This document shows positions 9,258-20,230 of a stretch of DNA of 64,000 nucleotides, in pieces. Every line of letters begins with the position of its first letter. Positions within the stretch are counted from its first letter, which is position 1. The stretch is from Yponomeuta sedellus (Eukaryota > Arthropoda > Insecta > Lepidoptera > Yponomeutidae). Location: positions 21,367,805 through 21,431,804 of the forward strand of contig OW203736.1 of the NCBI GenBank assembly GCA_934045075.1, written 5' to 3'. The position numbers and the translations under genes were made by a program. The notes under the pieces were generated by a model that was not told where the DNA came from, made no database searches, and was given only the letters and a program-made list of their open reading frames with translations.

Positions 9258-9808
9258 GTGGAGAAAAAAGCAGTGGGAAAAAAACTCCACACTGACCATT
9301 TTAATTCGCTTACTAAGCTTAATACGTCAGAGCGTCAATTATACGATTCCATGATTGCCATCAACACCATAAAAGTCGTAATATTAGTTAATTTTCATAA
9401 TTTCGATGTTGGATATTGCAGGGCATCAGCTGCAATATCCAACATCGAAATTCTCCAGCGATTCCAAAATGGTGTCCTAAAATCCATAGCAAATGCGCCA
9501 TGGTTCACAAGAATGGAAGAAGTCCACAATTACCTTGAAATTCCCACTGTACATGAGGAGGTAAAAAACATAACCAAAAGATACAAAGAAGTTATAATGA
9601 ATCACCAAAATAAGCTTGCAATCCCCCTTAATGAACAACTCCAAACAAGACGTCTGAAACGACGACACATGTGGGACAAACTGTGAAGTATAATAAATAA
9701 AGGCTACCCAACTCTGGAAGGGCAAGCCTATCACGCCAAAGACCCTCACTCATATGGACTGCTTATGGTCTGACGACCGATTGCATGTCAGCATAAAAAA
9801 AAAAAAAA
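9258..9808 (+). mobile_element. 5'-truncated Jockey-type LINE with ORF2 C terminus and poly(A)
   Basis: From about 9424 to the stop at 9684-9686 the frame reads SNIEILQRFQNGVLKSIANA, then PWF.....HNYLEIPTVHEE and RRLKRRHMWDKL, which is the C-terminal end of Jockey-clade reverse transcriptase ORFs. A 3' untranslated stretch and A(12) at about 9797-9808 follow, as expected for a retroposed copy. Before it, 9258-9330 matches 43245-43390, a shared repeat. A hairpin at 9399-9452 duplicates the start of the coding part. Confidence 0.8.
9399..9452. repeat. Perfect 23-bp inverted repeat
   Basis: Arms 9399-9421 and 9430-9452 are exact reverse complements with an 8-base loop. The right arm is the SNIE coding start of the Jockey fragment. 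Confidence 0.95.
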
Positions 9809-9929
9809 GTAAATTTTCATACAAAAGTAGGAATAGCATCAGTACTGCGGTCAGCCACACAAATAGAGCCAAAACCAATCTCAACCATTTAAATTCAACA
9901 TGTGATGTGATGTGACAATGATATCGATA

Positions 9930-10053
9930 TCAACCCTTGCAACCCTCGCAGGAAGGTTACGCCATACTCCACCACGGGGGCCAAGTCCGGGTTGGTGGAG
10001 GATTGTAAGACAGTGGCGAGCATTAATGTCAGAAGTTATCAAGCCGCTTTAAT
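9930..10053 (+). repeat. Rep-A fragment with internal deletion
   Basis: TATCAACCCTTG joins directly to CAGGAAGGTTACGCCATACT and ends at GAAGTTATCAAGCCGC. Confidence 0.8.
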
Positions 10054-10505
10054 ATGCATGTTTCGAATTATGATCTCTACGTCCAAGTGAAATAATAAAA
10101 AAGGAACGTGACATCCCGTATTAAATTTGCAGTAACTTAACAAGTGCAGCGCCATCTATCCAGCAAATAGGAAGGAATTAAAAATAAATAAAGATAAAAT
10201 ACTTCATTGTAATACTATTAACAGACGGATTAAACTTTGTACTTTGTAAACTAGGTTAAGAAGTTTTATCTGTCTCTGCAAGTTTAGTATTCGTGCATTC
10301 TCCTTTTCATTTTGTGTTTTCCATATGTATCCATATAGGTATTGTATTTATTTCCTCGTCGCGTATGTTATTATTATAACGTTTATCATACCTATATATG
10401 TAACTATTTATGTAGGTATATTGTTATTTATATTTATAAGTAGTGTATTAATATATTTATATTTGCACCGACTACCCGTCTCTTATTTCTTTCAGCAACT
10501 TTCCG
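10054..10505. other. AT-rich intron, nothing recognised
   Basis: Repetitive T/A-rich sequence leading into a LINE tail; no gene signal. Confidence 0.5.
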
Positions 10506-10622
10506 TCGTAAGGTTGTCTGGAAGGAATCGCTCTTAGCAATAAGTCCGCCAATTGTACTTTGTATCTTTACATGTTTTATAATATGTGCTCTGGTGTACA
10601 ATAAAGAATATTCTTATATTAT
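10506..10622 (+). mobile_element. Rep-G LINE 3' tail
   Basis: GTAAGGTTGTCTGGAAGGAA, AATAAGTCCGCCAATTGTAC, ACAATAAAGAATATTCTTAT. It begins further upstream than most copies. Confidence 0.75.
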
Positions 10623-10628
10623 CTTGTA

Positions 10629-10800
10629 CCTGCCGAACAGCGGATTCGCTACGCTTAATAGCCGAACAGCGGATTCGGTACGGTACGCCCATATGCGTTC
10701 GTCTGGAAAGTGATCAGCCGAACATAATTAGTACCTACTATTTCATGTTTGCTCGATCCACCGAATCTGCAGTCCGGTCCGTACCAAGTTCGATCGTCTG
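10629..10800. repeat. Short direct and inverted repeats
   Basis: GCCGAACAGCGGATTCG occurs twice (about 10631 and 10661), and CCGAATCTGCAGTCCGGTCC downstream is a partial inverse. It may be a degenerate foldback element. 10800-11215 shows nothing. Confidence 0.5.
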
Positions 10801-11216
10801 TTAATATTATAATCGAATTGAAAACAATTGAAAATCTTGCTGGGCCGTAACGTGAGCCTATCTACTGGCGTTATTTGTATAAAATTTACGAGTATTTCCC
10901 GGTATCACTGACCGTGGCTTTAAAAATATTCCCAGTTCCCAGTAGGCATGGGAGAAGAGGCAACTGTGGAGTATTTATTTTGATATTTTTATTAGAAAGC
11001 CCCGACCGATGACTACTACCGTTTGATTTGTAGGTAAACACAAACACACTATAAAATTTAACGCTCGTAAATCTTCTTTGCGCAATTTGAATAAAAGTTT
11101 TGTTTTTCGTTTGGTAGTTGCATCTTTAGAGCTAACTGAAAGCATTTAGAAATATTATGAGGGGCAGATTAGATTAGTGTCAATCGTTCGCGGTGCCGCG
11201 GCGCGGGCAGTTTAAA

Positions 11217-11745
11217 CCCTTTTTAGGGTTCCGTACCTCAAAAGGAAAAAACGGAACCCTTATAGGATCACTTTGTTGTCCGTCTGTCCGTCCGTCCGTC
11301 CGTCTGTCAAGACCCTTTTTCTCAGGAACGCGTGGAGGTATGAAGCTGAAATTTATATCAATTACTCAAGTCTACTGTCCCTTGAAGCTGTGAAAAAATC
11401 AAACTTCTAAGCCAACGCAATCAAAAGATACAGCCGTTTATGCCGCAAATTTTCGACACTTGCAAGGGAATCAAAACCTACAGGGTGCTTCCCGTGAACT
11501 CAGAATCTTGAAATTTGGTACGAAGCAACGTCTTATAGCATAGATAAAGGAAAAATTACGAAAACCATAAATTTTTAGTTACATCACATAATATATTTTT
11601 TTTTAATAATTTTAAACTTACTACCCATTTCCTCATAAACGCGTAGAGGTATTAAATTGAAATTCATACCAAATACTCAGGTCTATAATACAGGTTTGTA
11701 CGGAACCCTCGGTGCGCGAGTCTGACTCGCACTTGGCCGGTTTTT
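11217..11745 (+). repeat. Moth repeat with terminal GGGTTCCGTAC and (GTCC)n
   Basis: Starts AGGGTTCCGTACCTCAAAAG, has CTGTCCGTCCGTCCGTCCGT, and ends ACGGAACCCTCGGTGCGCGA then TCGCACTTGGCCGG. I recognise this layout as a common interspersed repeat of Lepidoptera; its transposon class is uncertain. Confidence 0.7.
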
Positions 11746-11754
11746 CTATGAATA

Positions 11755-11930
11755 TAGAGATGAGTATAGTCTTAAGAAAACCCAAGCAGCATGCAAGCCT
11801 GTTTCATCTTGCTGCAAGATTTTTAAAATTAACATCAGCTTAGGCTGCAGAAAGTACCCAAACAGCATGCAAGCCTGTTTCTTTTTGCTGCAAGTTTTTA
11901 AGCTTCGACTTGCAGAAAACTCAGTATAGA
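11755..11930 (+). repeat. Tandem pair of about 85-bp units
   Basis: CAGCATGCAAGCCTGTTTC followed by TTGCTGCAAG occurs at about 11788 and 11864, with flanking similarity. 11930-12380 shows nothing else. Confidence 0.7.
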
Positions 11931-12384
11931 TACACTACCAAGATATGCAGCCTATACACGGTCGCGGTCTAAAAATGTTTATCAGTTTTCAAATTAGATT
12001 CTTTAGCACACTGTGTGCAGTAAAGTCTAAAATGCTATATCTAGGTACGTATTACTTTTTAATGGTTGTAGCATCGATTCTAACAAAAAGAGTATTTATG
12101 ACGTTTTGATGATGAAACTCTTTTCTTTATTTAAAAGTTGACATAATTGAATTTTTTACAATGACATTTATCAAAAATACTAGGATTGAAAATCACAGAA
12201 CCTAAATGATTGAAAATAATAGAAATTGATTGTAAAGCCATAGCAACCTCACTTGGGTGAATCTCTATTGCTTCTTCTATGCTCTATGCCTAATCAAATC
12301 ACATAATATCATCGACCATGTGGCATAGATTTGTGTATGCAATTACCAACCTTAAGGTGGTAAATATTTTCAGACCGCGAATGT

Positions 12385-12592
12385 ACGTCCCACTATAGGA
12401 CAGATGGCTTCTTTTAGAGCGTTAGTAAAGGTTTTAATTGCCACGCGATGCCACTTTTGATTGGCAATTTCAAATACTGATGAGAACATCTCAGGCACTC
12501 TGGTTTCCTTACCACGTTTTCCTTTACTTGTAGCAATACTGCTGCTGCAAATTCACAAATGACCGCAACTTAGAAAACAAAGTCATTGGAAG
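12385..12592 (-). repeat. Rep-H SINE copy
   Basis: TGTACGTCCCACTATAGGAC through AGCAATACTGCTGCTG and AAACAAAGTCATTGG, in reverse. Confidence 0.75.
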
Positions 12593-12601
12593 GAATACGG
12601 A

Positions 12602-12668
12602 TAGCCAGAGGTCGCGGGTTCGAATCCCGGCATGAGTGAAATTTTTAGCCTCTAAATATGTTTTTAAA
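12602..12668 (+). repeat. Rep-C 3' fragment
   Basis: AGCCAGAGGTCGCGGGTTCG, ATCCCGGCATGAGTG, TTTTTAGCCTCTAAATA. Confidence 0.8.
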
Positions 12669-13905
12669 ATTGGAAGGAATATTTTAGGTTCGAACATTGG
12701 CCTCCTAAATTTAAGGCATGCGATCTTTTTACAACCACATTAACCTTATCTCATTTCAATATTAATGTTTCACAAAAAATCATAAAAAAAAATTAAAGCA
12801 ACATTCTTGGGAATATATACGCGTTTCTGTTTACCAGTGGCGTACAAATTTGTTTTCAGCATTGCCTAGCAACGACGGTATTTTGCACATAGTAAACGAT
12901 TTGTTTCGTGTAACGTTCATAGCAAGAGGCTCCCCTTATGGATTCTTACTTACAAATACACTCGTAAACACACGAGCTCACGCGAGCCCTTTAGCCCAGC
13001 AGGCGATTAAATAAACCGTTCTATTCCCGTCCTATAAAAGCTACCGGTAAGCGCGTCACGAGGCAAAATTATCTCGGCCTTAATGAAACCGAACTTAGAT
13101 ATGATACAGAAGGTAAATTTCTGCCTTCTTGGCTGCTAGATCATCCAATTACATTTCTGTCGATATTCTACGTAAATTTCTACAGGTAACATAGGGAAAC
13201 TAAAACCAGTCAGAATATAATGAAGTTACGTATGATGAAAAGACTTGTTTAGATATTTCCGATACTAAAAAGAGGAAGAATACAATAATTTCAGAAGTGG
13301 GATCGCTGAAAATAAGTTCACGTGGGATACAGGTTATCTTTCAGAGATAGTATGGGGTGAACAACGCGTGTCTACCTCAGATTGATAATAAGAAATTCTT
13401 AGGTGTGGAAATACCTAAGGCATACGATTTCGCCGTGCTGAGAATGGAACAGAATAAAACTCATTTGAGGCTTAAATCTGCATTGACTGGTTACAAACAA
13501 ACTCATTTTCATTTCATTTTTGTGACAACAAGACTGACAAGATTGATACTTTTCCAATATTTTACTTTGTCGATATGTACAGGCTTGTAAATATTGTATA
13601 CTAATACTCTGTAAGAACTGTGGAAAAATACACAGAGATGCTTGATATTTACATCAAAAAAGCTTTCTAATTTAATAAAATAAAAAATATTTTTATACTT
13701 TATCGACTTATTTATATTGTTGGTAATTTTAGCTTCCTAGCGGCCTGCAAGTCATTTATGAATTAAAACTAAACCAAACTTAATTAGGTACCTTAATTCC
13801 AGACGTTTCGCCTTCGTTACCAGTGGTCAAGGGCAACACACAACATTTACAACGTCCGCGGACAGGTCCGATGACAAGACGTCTATCTTTTACTTAAGAC
13901 TAAAA
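12669..13905. other. Unique-looking intron
   Basis: No repeat, tRNA or coding signal I can name. A 77-codon frame at 13357-13590 has no domain and no codon signature. Confidence 0.45.
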
Positions 13906-13992
13906 TGTATTTTAAAAACCTATTTAGTGGCTAAAAATAGGTTTAATAAAATTGTCCTTAGCACAGGTTAGTGCATTAAAAATAATATCACT
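13906..13992. repeat. Rep-C tails joined head to head
   Basis: AAACCTATTTAGTGGCTAAA is followed at once by TAGGTTTAATAAAATTGTCC: two inverted tails with the tRNA-like middle lost. Confidence 0.6.
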
Positions 13993-14244
13993 AAAATGTA
14001 TAATTCTGTATGGACATCGCGTGTCATTAGGAAATACTTAAATAGTATGTCAATGTAAGAATTTTATTTTTCAATAAATTTTAATGATATAATTTACAGT
14101 CGTAGTATGAGTTGATGTTGATACTTAAACACCTATAGGTAAAAACAAGTGCAATATTAACTACAAGCAATTTAGCATGCCAGTTACTGTCACATTACGC
14201 ACGTCTTGACTGTTGTATTGTAAATGACTTAAGTCTGAATGAAA

Positions 14245-14308
14245 TTTATTAATCTGCAATCGAACCTGGTATATTTTAATGTACCATGTTTGATTGCAGA
14301 TTAATAAA
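14245..14308. repeat. 27-bp imperfect inverted repeat
   Basis: Arms 14245-14271 and 14282-14308 match at 25 of 27 positions around a 10-base loop. No target duplication seen. Confidence 0.85.
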
Positions 14309-14446
14309 TGAAAGAAAAAAAGCGTTGAGAGCGGAGGGTACAACTCCATGTTTTCAATCAAGGGATGTCGTTGGTCGAATCTGTTTCGATTTTGTTTTCC
14401 AATTTATGTGCATTTATGAAGTTTCAGTAGCCATCTTCTTCTTCTG

Positions 14447-14702
14447 CTTCAGGCTATATTAGTCCACTGCTGGACATAGCCCTCCCCTAATGAGCGGCAT
14501 AGCGCAAGGTTGTGCCATCATTGGGGGATAATGCCCATAATCCCCACGCTGGGCATGCGGGTTGGGGATCGCAGTTTGGTGGAATTGTACTGCAGGGGGC
14601 GCTGCTGCCCACCCCCCGGTGTCTGTCCCTTAGTCGCCTTTTACGACACCCGCGAGAAGCATTGGGTTGGTGCTATTCTCTAGGCCGACACCACACAGCC
14701 TG
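14447..14702 (+). repeat. Rep-B copy, full length
   Basis: TTCAGGCTATATTAGTCCAC through GTCGCCTTTTACGACACCC to CTAGGCCGACACCACACAGC. It is a reference copy. The TTCTTCTTC run in front marks the 3' tail side, so the transcribed strand is probably minus. Confidence 0.85.
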
Positions 14703-15112
14703 TTCAGTAGCCATGTCACTCGCTAACTGTGAAGAAAAACATCGAGGAAACCCCAGTGTCTGTAGTGTTAACTAACATCAATGTTTGTTTAGTGCAATGG
14801 CCGCCTGTTAAGAGCAACCATGGGCCAGTTTCTGAATAAAGTATTTCGTTAAGTCAATAGTTAACTGTAGTGGTCTGCTCTGCTGCTGTCTCTTCGAATT
14901 TCTCAGACAAGAGCGTGACGGAGCGTGAGCGTTATTTATGCATTTACTTATTAAAATTTTCGATTCTGAAAGCGGTCCTATGAGGCTCGTGCGGAAGTCT
15001 AACGTCTAACTAACTAAATGAAATGAAGTGGGATTCTTTTCAGCGACTCCGCCCTTCTGAACCTTCACTTCAGTGGCCTGATGCGCCCATAGGCCGAGTA
15101 ACCGGACACCGA

Positions 15113-15140
15113 TGACGTCGCATGACGTCACATGACGTCA
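15113..15140. promoter_or_regulatory. Three CRE-like TGACGTC sites at 10-bp spacing
   Basis: TGACGTCG (15113-15120), TGACGTCA (15123-15130) and TGACGTCA (15133-15140) sit exactly one helical turn apart in the exon 3-4 intron. TGACGTCA is the palindromic CREB/ATF site. Another lies at 18238-18245. Function is inferred only. Confidence 0.45.
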
Positions 15141-15782
15141 GCAGTGACCTAGTGAAGGCTCGTCTGTTTTCTCGACTTTTATTTGCGTTTGATGAGCTTT
15201 CGTTGATGTTTGAATGTTGAATTTAGATTGTTCGTGTGATGATGCAACAAGCGGTGAAACAAATATCGCAGTGGCATTTTTTTTTTCAACTTTCGCTTTT
15301 GATCCTAGTTAATTTTGGCTAGCTAACGATTGAGAGAATTTTGTTGACTCTTAAGTAGTGTTATGCGTTATTTGTGTCTTATTGCATTTAATTGTAACGC
15401 AATTTGAAACACAATGGCGTCGAGATTAGTGAGACGACAAAAATAAATTTAAAGCCCATTTTCATAAAAATTCAATTCACTTAAGTTAGATGGTAGATGA
15501 TGTAGCTAAGTAGCATTAAAATCGCCTTGTTCAAAAATTTTATGCAATGGAGAATTTTAATATGAATAATAATGCATAGTAAACCATAGCAATTCGATAA
15601 ACAGTCCCTAGCTGATTAAACCACTTCTTTACAAGCAGGAAGATTAATGACACTATTTACAAAAACATCATTCCACTAAAACACTCCTAAACGCGTATTT
15701 AATCTGTGTTTACGTATTTTCCTTGTAAAATCTCCACCACACACTATTTCAGTGTTTTAAAAATCGTGTTTTCATATTCTTT
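15141..15782. other. AT-rich intron, nothing recognised
   Basis: No coding or repeat signal that I can name. Confidence 0.5.
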
Positions 15783-15895
15783 TTAATGCACTAACCGGTG
15801 CTAGGACAATTTTAAAACCCTATTTAGAGGCTAAAAATTCCACCCATGCCGGGACTCGAACCCGCGACCTCTGGCTAACCGTGCCGTAGCGCGGT
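15783..15895 (-). repeat. Rep-C fragment
   Basis: TTAATGCACTAACC, CCTATTTAGAGGCTAAAAAT, CACCCATGCCGGGACTCGAA, in reverse. 15900-16430 shows nothing else. Confidence 0.8.
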
Positions 15896-16430
15896 TTTTA
15901 AATACGCACTACTACCTTTGCAAATAGCTTTTTATAATAGTGTTTTTGTAAAGAAGACCGAATTATATTAAATAAATGAAAGAAGGTTATGTTATGTGGC
16001 ACATACAATGGCAATTTTATTCTTTGGTCAGTTGACACCAGGGTACCATTGGGCCTTAGGGGTGCCTTAGCCCCCCCTCCCCCCAACACGCATACCATAG
16101 GTACAATCAGCAGAGTAATTAATAGAGGGCTTTCTGTGGCCCGGTCCGAAACCAGGTTGAGAAGTAAGGGTCAATACACTTAGCTCTCGTGGATAAAGGT
16201 AACAAATCTTTCCTCACCCAAATCAAATAGTAAAATCTCGAGAAGAGTGATGCTTCGACCAAATCATCACCACAAATCCCACTCAGCGCGGTAGTGCGAT
16301 GAACTCAAGTCTCGCGGGACTGTCTACTTGTCTAGTCATCACAAAACTCAGCTAAACATCACTGGATTTACTGAGCTGAAGAAGTCATGCGAGGACGCTT
16401 CCAAATTATAATAGGCATACTTACTAATAA

Positions 16431-16503
16431 AATCACACATACATACTCACACACAACACTTAATCATTCACATACACACACACACACACACATTCACATA
16501 CAA
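16431..16503. repeat. CA-rich microsatellite
   Basis: Imperfect CA/CATA run with (CA)10-like core near 16471-16490. 16504-16780 is unassigned. Confidence 0.9.
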
Positions 16504-16780
16504 TTAAGTAATATCTAACCATATTGTAAAGGAAACAAAACAGACAAGGAGTTAAACACAAATGTACATCTGGATACAGGCTTCACCAGTTCTATAACTG
16601 CCTGCCTGAATTACAAATAATAATAATATTCACCAATGAATCCGTATACTTGAGACGCACAATACTTTAGTTAATAATGTCTAAAATTGATCTGTACATT
16701 AAGTATAAAAAAAGTAGGTAATTTCCGAAATACAGGACCACCTAGTTTGGCAATTAGTTGAATTGATAATTTGTACCATT

Positions 16781-16874
16781 AGCCTTTGCGTGATTTTGTA
16801 AAGCCCTCAAGGCTTACAATACCCCGCCTGTATGTTGCTCTTTATGGTGAGAAATAAACGTTTACTTTACTTTA
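16781..16874 (+). mobile_element. LINE 3' tail
   Basis: AAGCCCTCAAGGCTTACAAT, then AGAAATAAACGTTTACTTTA with simple TTTAC repeats, a typical non-LTR ending. Rep-A is inserted in or beside the simple tail, which resumes near 17125. Confidence 0.55.
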
Positions 16875-17125
16875 ATTACGTTATCAACCGTTATATGTCC
16901 CCACTGCTGGGGCACGGGTCTCTTCCTACATCGCAGGAAGGTTAGGCCATACTCCACCACGGGGGCCAAGTCCGGGTTGGTGGAGGATTGTAAGACAGTG
17001 GCGGGCCTTACTGTCAGAAGTTATCAAGCCGCCCATAAGGCCTCTGACATGGCTTAACGACTGCCATTATATGACAGCCGGCACCAACGGCATAACGTGC
17101 CTTGCGAAGCACGGAAGCGCTCTTT
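16875..17125 (+). repeat. Rep-A copy, 3' truncated
   Basis: TTATCAACCGTTATATGTCC through GCCTTGCGAAGCACGGAAGC. 17126-17570 is unassigned. Confidence 0.85.
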
Positions 17126-17571
17126 ACTTTACGGACTTTAAACGGACTTTACTTTAATTAGTTTATATTTATTTATTTCAGTTTATGTTTTTATTGAATA
17201 CCGTCTCAATTAAAGAGAAGATAAATCTGTCTGCAATCAAATTTTGTTTTAGACAGAGAACACGTTAGTGAACCTAAGCTAAGTTAGATAAATAATTTAT
17301 TGACTCACAATCAATTGATTCATTTCTGTGTTTTTCACTTTATTACTACTCAGACGTTGTCGTGCCTGGACATATATTTATGTGGAGTAGACGTTATACA
17401 TATTTTGGTTTCGGAGATAAATTTCTATCAAAATGCAGGATTTCATAGCAGGTTGCTTACTATCCCGAGACGAGAGGGGCCCCTCAGCGCTCTGGTTCGC
17501 TGTGGTCCTAATAAATCCGGTTTGTGCCGATATCTCTGTTTGGCAAGTGCCTTTTCTGGACAAACAAAAAT

Positions 17572-17968
17572 CCATTAGCTCAGTTGGATAGAGCGCTGGC
17601 ACGGATAGCCAGAGGTCGCGGGTTCGAATCCCGTTGGGTGGAATTTTTAGCCTCTAAATAGGTTTTTAAAATTGTCCTTAGCACGGGTTAGTGCATTAAA
17701 AATAAAAATAGTATAATCATGTGGGTACAGTGATATCATTCCGATGTAAAAACCTAACTGCAAAGTAGGTAGTCCGGGCTGTAAGTGATGCAATTTACTT
17801 AAGCCAGATGTCGCTGCCTGTACGTAATACAGAGAATATTGTAAAGAGGTACGAAATTTCACTGATGCTGGTGAGTCGCCCATTAGCTCAGTTGCATAGA
17901 GCGCTGGCACGGATAGCCAGAGGTCGCGGGTTCGAATCCCGGCATGAGTGGAATTTATAGCCTCTAAA
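17572..17968 (+). repeat. Rep-C tandem dimer
   Basis: Two tRNA-like heads (about 17574-17640 and 17880-17952), both with TAGCTCAGTTG (A box) and GGTTCGAATCC (B box), in the same orientation with one body between them. The second head follows the conserved upstream body AACTGCAAAGTAGGTAGTCC..CAGATGTCGCTGCCTGTACG. Confidence 0.8.
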
Positions 17969-17984
17969 TAGGTTTTTCAAACAA

Positions 17985-18095
17985 ACTCTCTCAGCTTTTA
18001 GAATATACCTTGGCTACCATCGGATAGAATCGGATATATTCGTGTAATAGAAATATCGGAACTAATATGACACTTAATTTCGAAATCAGAACCGA
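17985..18095 (+). mobile_element. Partial TIR element, kin to 32127-32329
   Basis: CAGCTTTTAGAATATACCTTGG and GTAATAGAAATATCGGAACT are shared with that copy; the right end is missing. Confidence 0.6.
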
Positions 18096-18735
18096 AATCA
18101 GTTGTTACGTCACGTTAAGTTTGCTATGGTATCGAGATCACTAATAAAATCACGGTTTATACAGACTGCATTATAAAATCACGATTTTCGCCACAAGCGA
18201 TCCCCAGCAAGCAGACTGGCCCAGGTGTGGCTCGAGGTGACGTCATAAACTACGTGTTTTGGCGACCACTCGTAGCTGTAACTATTTCTGCGCGCGCAAA
18301 TGCCGAATGCCACTCTCGAATGCACTCACCAGCCTAACTGGATCCCCCGTCCCTCTCCGACACTAGGGGAATCCCTTGAAATGAGGGGAGAAAGAGGAGT
18401 GCTCTATGGTTCAAGTGTTATTCGTACGCTATGATCATGAAACTCGAAACAATATGGAGGTTCTTATCACGCGTGAAATAGGTGCCACTGTCCAATGAAA
18501 AGACATTTCTTGCTGTCAGCTGTCAGTGATTATGGATTTTGCAGCAGAAAATATCTATCAATTAAACGGGCGGTGCATTTTTAATTCATCAACGTCGTCT
18601 GTTATTGTTGCGGGTGAGTATTTTCGGTGGTGCATTGTGATTGGATAGTTATGCCGTTCACTGACTTTAGACGTTGAACAAAAGCAGCATCGTCATTTGC
18701 ATTGAGTCGCAAATCGCAATTTAGGGAATGCTAAA
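18096..18735. other. Intron with a possible cryptic exon on minus strand
   Basis: At about 18329-18373 the minus strand has a long pyrimidine tract and AAG|, 45 bases, then CTG|GTGAGT. Its phase does not fit a phase-0 join between exons 3 and 4 without a stop, so it is not called as coding. A single CRE-like site is at 18238-18245. Confidence 0.25.
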
Positions 18736-18842
18736 AAACCTTGCTGTGTGGTGTCGGCCTAGAGAATAACACCAACGCCAACAATAACGCCGCCCATAAG
18801 GCCTCTGACATGGCTTAACGACATGACATGTCTTTGCATGAA
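18736..18842. repeat. Fragments of Rep-B and Rep-A
   Basis: TGTGTGGTGTCGGCCTAGAG (Rep-B end) then GCCCATAAGGCCTCTGACAT (Rep-A). Ends in ATGACATGTCTTTGCATGA, a variant shared with 20560-20582. Confidence 0.6.
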
Positions 18843-18949
18843 TCGTTGAATCCCTAAATCCGGAACTGAATTATGAAATCGTGCTATTAGTTGGTGTTGG
18901 TACAGATGACATAAATATAACGTATTATTTTGTTCGCCGGTGTAATGCC

Positions 18950-19085
18950 GGTCGCACCATCGAGAGGTAGTGGGTTCGAAACCGGCATGTACCAATGAAA
19001 CAATGACTTTGTTTTCTAAGTTACGTATATTTGTGAAGTTATAGTAGCAATGCCACTAGCTAACGGTAAAGGAGGAAACCTGAAT
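18950..19085 (+). repeat. Rep-H SINE 5' part
   Basis: AGGTAGTGGGTTCGAAACCG (B-box-like) then AATGACTTTGTTTTCTAAGT and GTAAAGGAGGAAACCTGA. Confidence 0.7.
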
Positions 19086-19087
19086 AT

Positions 19088-19345
19088 TTTATAATAATTA
19101 ATAATAAATATTTATGGACATATTACACAGATCTCGTTAGCCCTATATTAAGTACAACTAAATGACGTGTGTAATAAATAGGCGCTAACTCGACGATAGA
19201 TTTAATACAATAAATACAAAGATAACATCGAAGACTCGAGAAAACTACTAAAGTTCGTTTCCTAATTTGACCCGGCCAGGGATCGAACCCGAGACTTTCG
19301 GTTTTACAGTCAGCGTGCCAAACCGCTGCGCCACCGAAGCCGTCA
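19088..19345 (-). repeat. Rep-E SINE, tRNA-like head and body
   Basis: In reverse: head GGCTTCGGTGGCGCAGCGGT, B box GGTTCGATCCC, body ending GGGCTAACGAGATCTGTGTA and AATATTTAT repeats. 51783-52036 is the sister copy. Confidence 0.8.
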
Positions 19346-19424
19346 ATGTAATCTCTTTTAATTAAGGACTGAAAAGATTACGTTTGGAGCTTTTTCTCCA
19401 TTATTTGCTCCAAATTATGAGATG

Positions 19425-19795
19425 GACACCTAGTTTAACTTGACATAGACATAGAAATGATTTATTGGTAATATTCATTACAAGTCAAGACTCCGTATAT
19501 AATAACAATCCAATGTAGAAATAATAATCAAATTTACAAATGTCAAAAAGAAAATATTACATGTCAATATCATAATAATTATGCAATCTGTCAGGTCAAT
19601 CAATTATAAACAAAATAATAATAATACTTATGTTGAGTAATTTACCTAATTATTGTGCTAAATTCTGCCAAATAAGTGTTAAAAAGCGACGATATTACGA
19701 TACAATACGCTAAATCTTATAAACTTCTCTTCTTGTAACCTTAGGTCGCAGTTTCTATGCTACTTTGAATAAAACATTTCTGATTTTGATCTTGA
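19425..19795 (+). mobile_element. LINE 3' end pieces
   Basis: GAGATGGACACCTAGTTTAA and CGCAGTTTCTATGCTACTTTGAATAAAACA recur as one unit at 27355-27440; here an AT-rich stretch (about 19442-19735) separates them, possibly a nested insertion. Confidence 0.5.
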
Positions 19796-19816
19796 ATGAG
19801 TCTGGTATGTACGCTT

Positions 19817-20062
19817 TGTGGTGTCGGCCTAAAGAATAGCACCAACCCAAATTCTTCCCGCGGGTGTCGTAAAGGCGACTAAGGGACACAAACCGGGGGG
19901 TAGGCAGCAGCGCGCTGCAGTACAATTTCACCAAACTGCGATCCCCAACCCGCATGCCCAGCGTGAGGATTATGGGCATTACCCCCCAATGATGGCACAA
20001 CCTTGCGCTTATTAGGGGAGGGCTATGTCCAGCAGTGGACTAATATAGCCTGAAGAAGAAGA
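19817..20062 (-). repeat. Rep-B copy, full length
   Basis: GTGTGGTGTCGGCCTAAAGA through GGCTATGTCCAGCAGTGGAC and AAGAAGAAGAAG. It ends about 30 bp from the exon 3 donor. Confidence 0.85.
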
Positions 20063-20093
20063 AGAGTCTGGTATAAGGACTGTCTGTACTCAC

Positions 20094-20230
20094 ATCATCC
20101 GCCCGCTCGGCGCCGCTCAAGGACGAGAGGGAAACCCTGGAGCCCGAGTGTTGCTGTCTCCGGAGCGCCCGCTCCGTCTCCACGCATTGCGCTAGAGGAA
20201 CTCCGAACACGCTGTTGGGAGTTGCAGAAT
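20094..20230 (-). CDS. ARHGAP6-like: RhoGAP gene exon 3
   Basis: Completes split codon 88 (Asp) and encodes residues 89-133. It carries VFGVPLAQCVETERALRRQQ, close to the VFGVPLSQ-type motif that precedes the GAP domain in ARHGAP6, then a Ser-rich stretch. The acceptor is TCTCCCCAACAG| and the donor GATGAT|GTGAGT, phase 0. A second AACAG lies 14 bases into the exon, but only the first keeps phase with exon 2. A Rep-B copy ends about 30 bp beyond the donor. ARHGAP6 has more sequence between this motif and the GAP domain; here it is absent or in unseen phase-0 exons within 8864-20093. Confidence 0.87.

Noticed and set aside
13357..13590. 77-codon plus-strand gene
   Set aside because: No domain, no start context, no repeat or splice support; consistent with chance.
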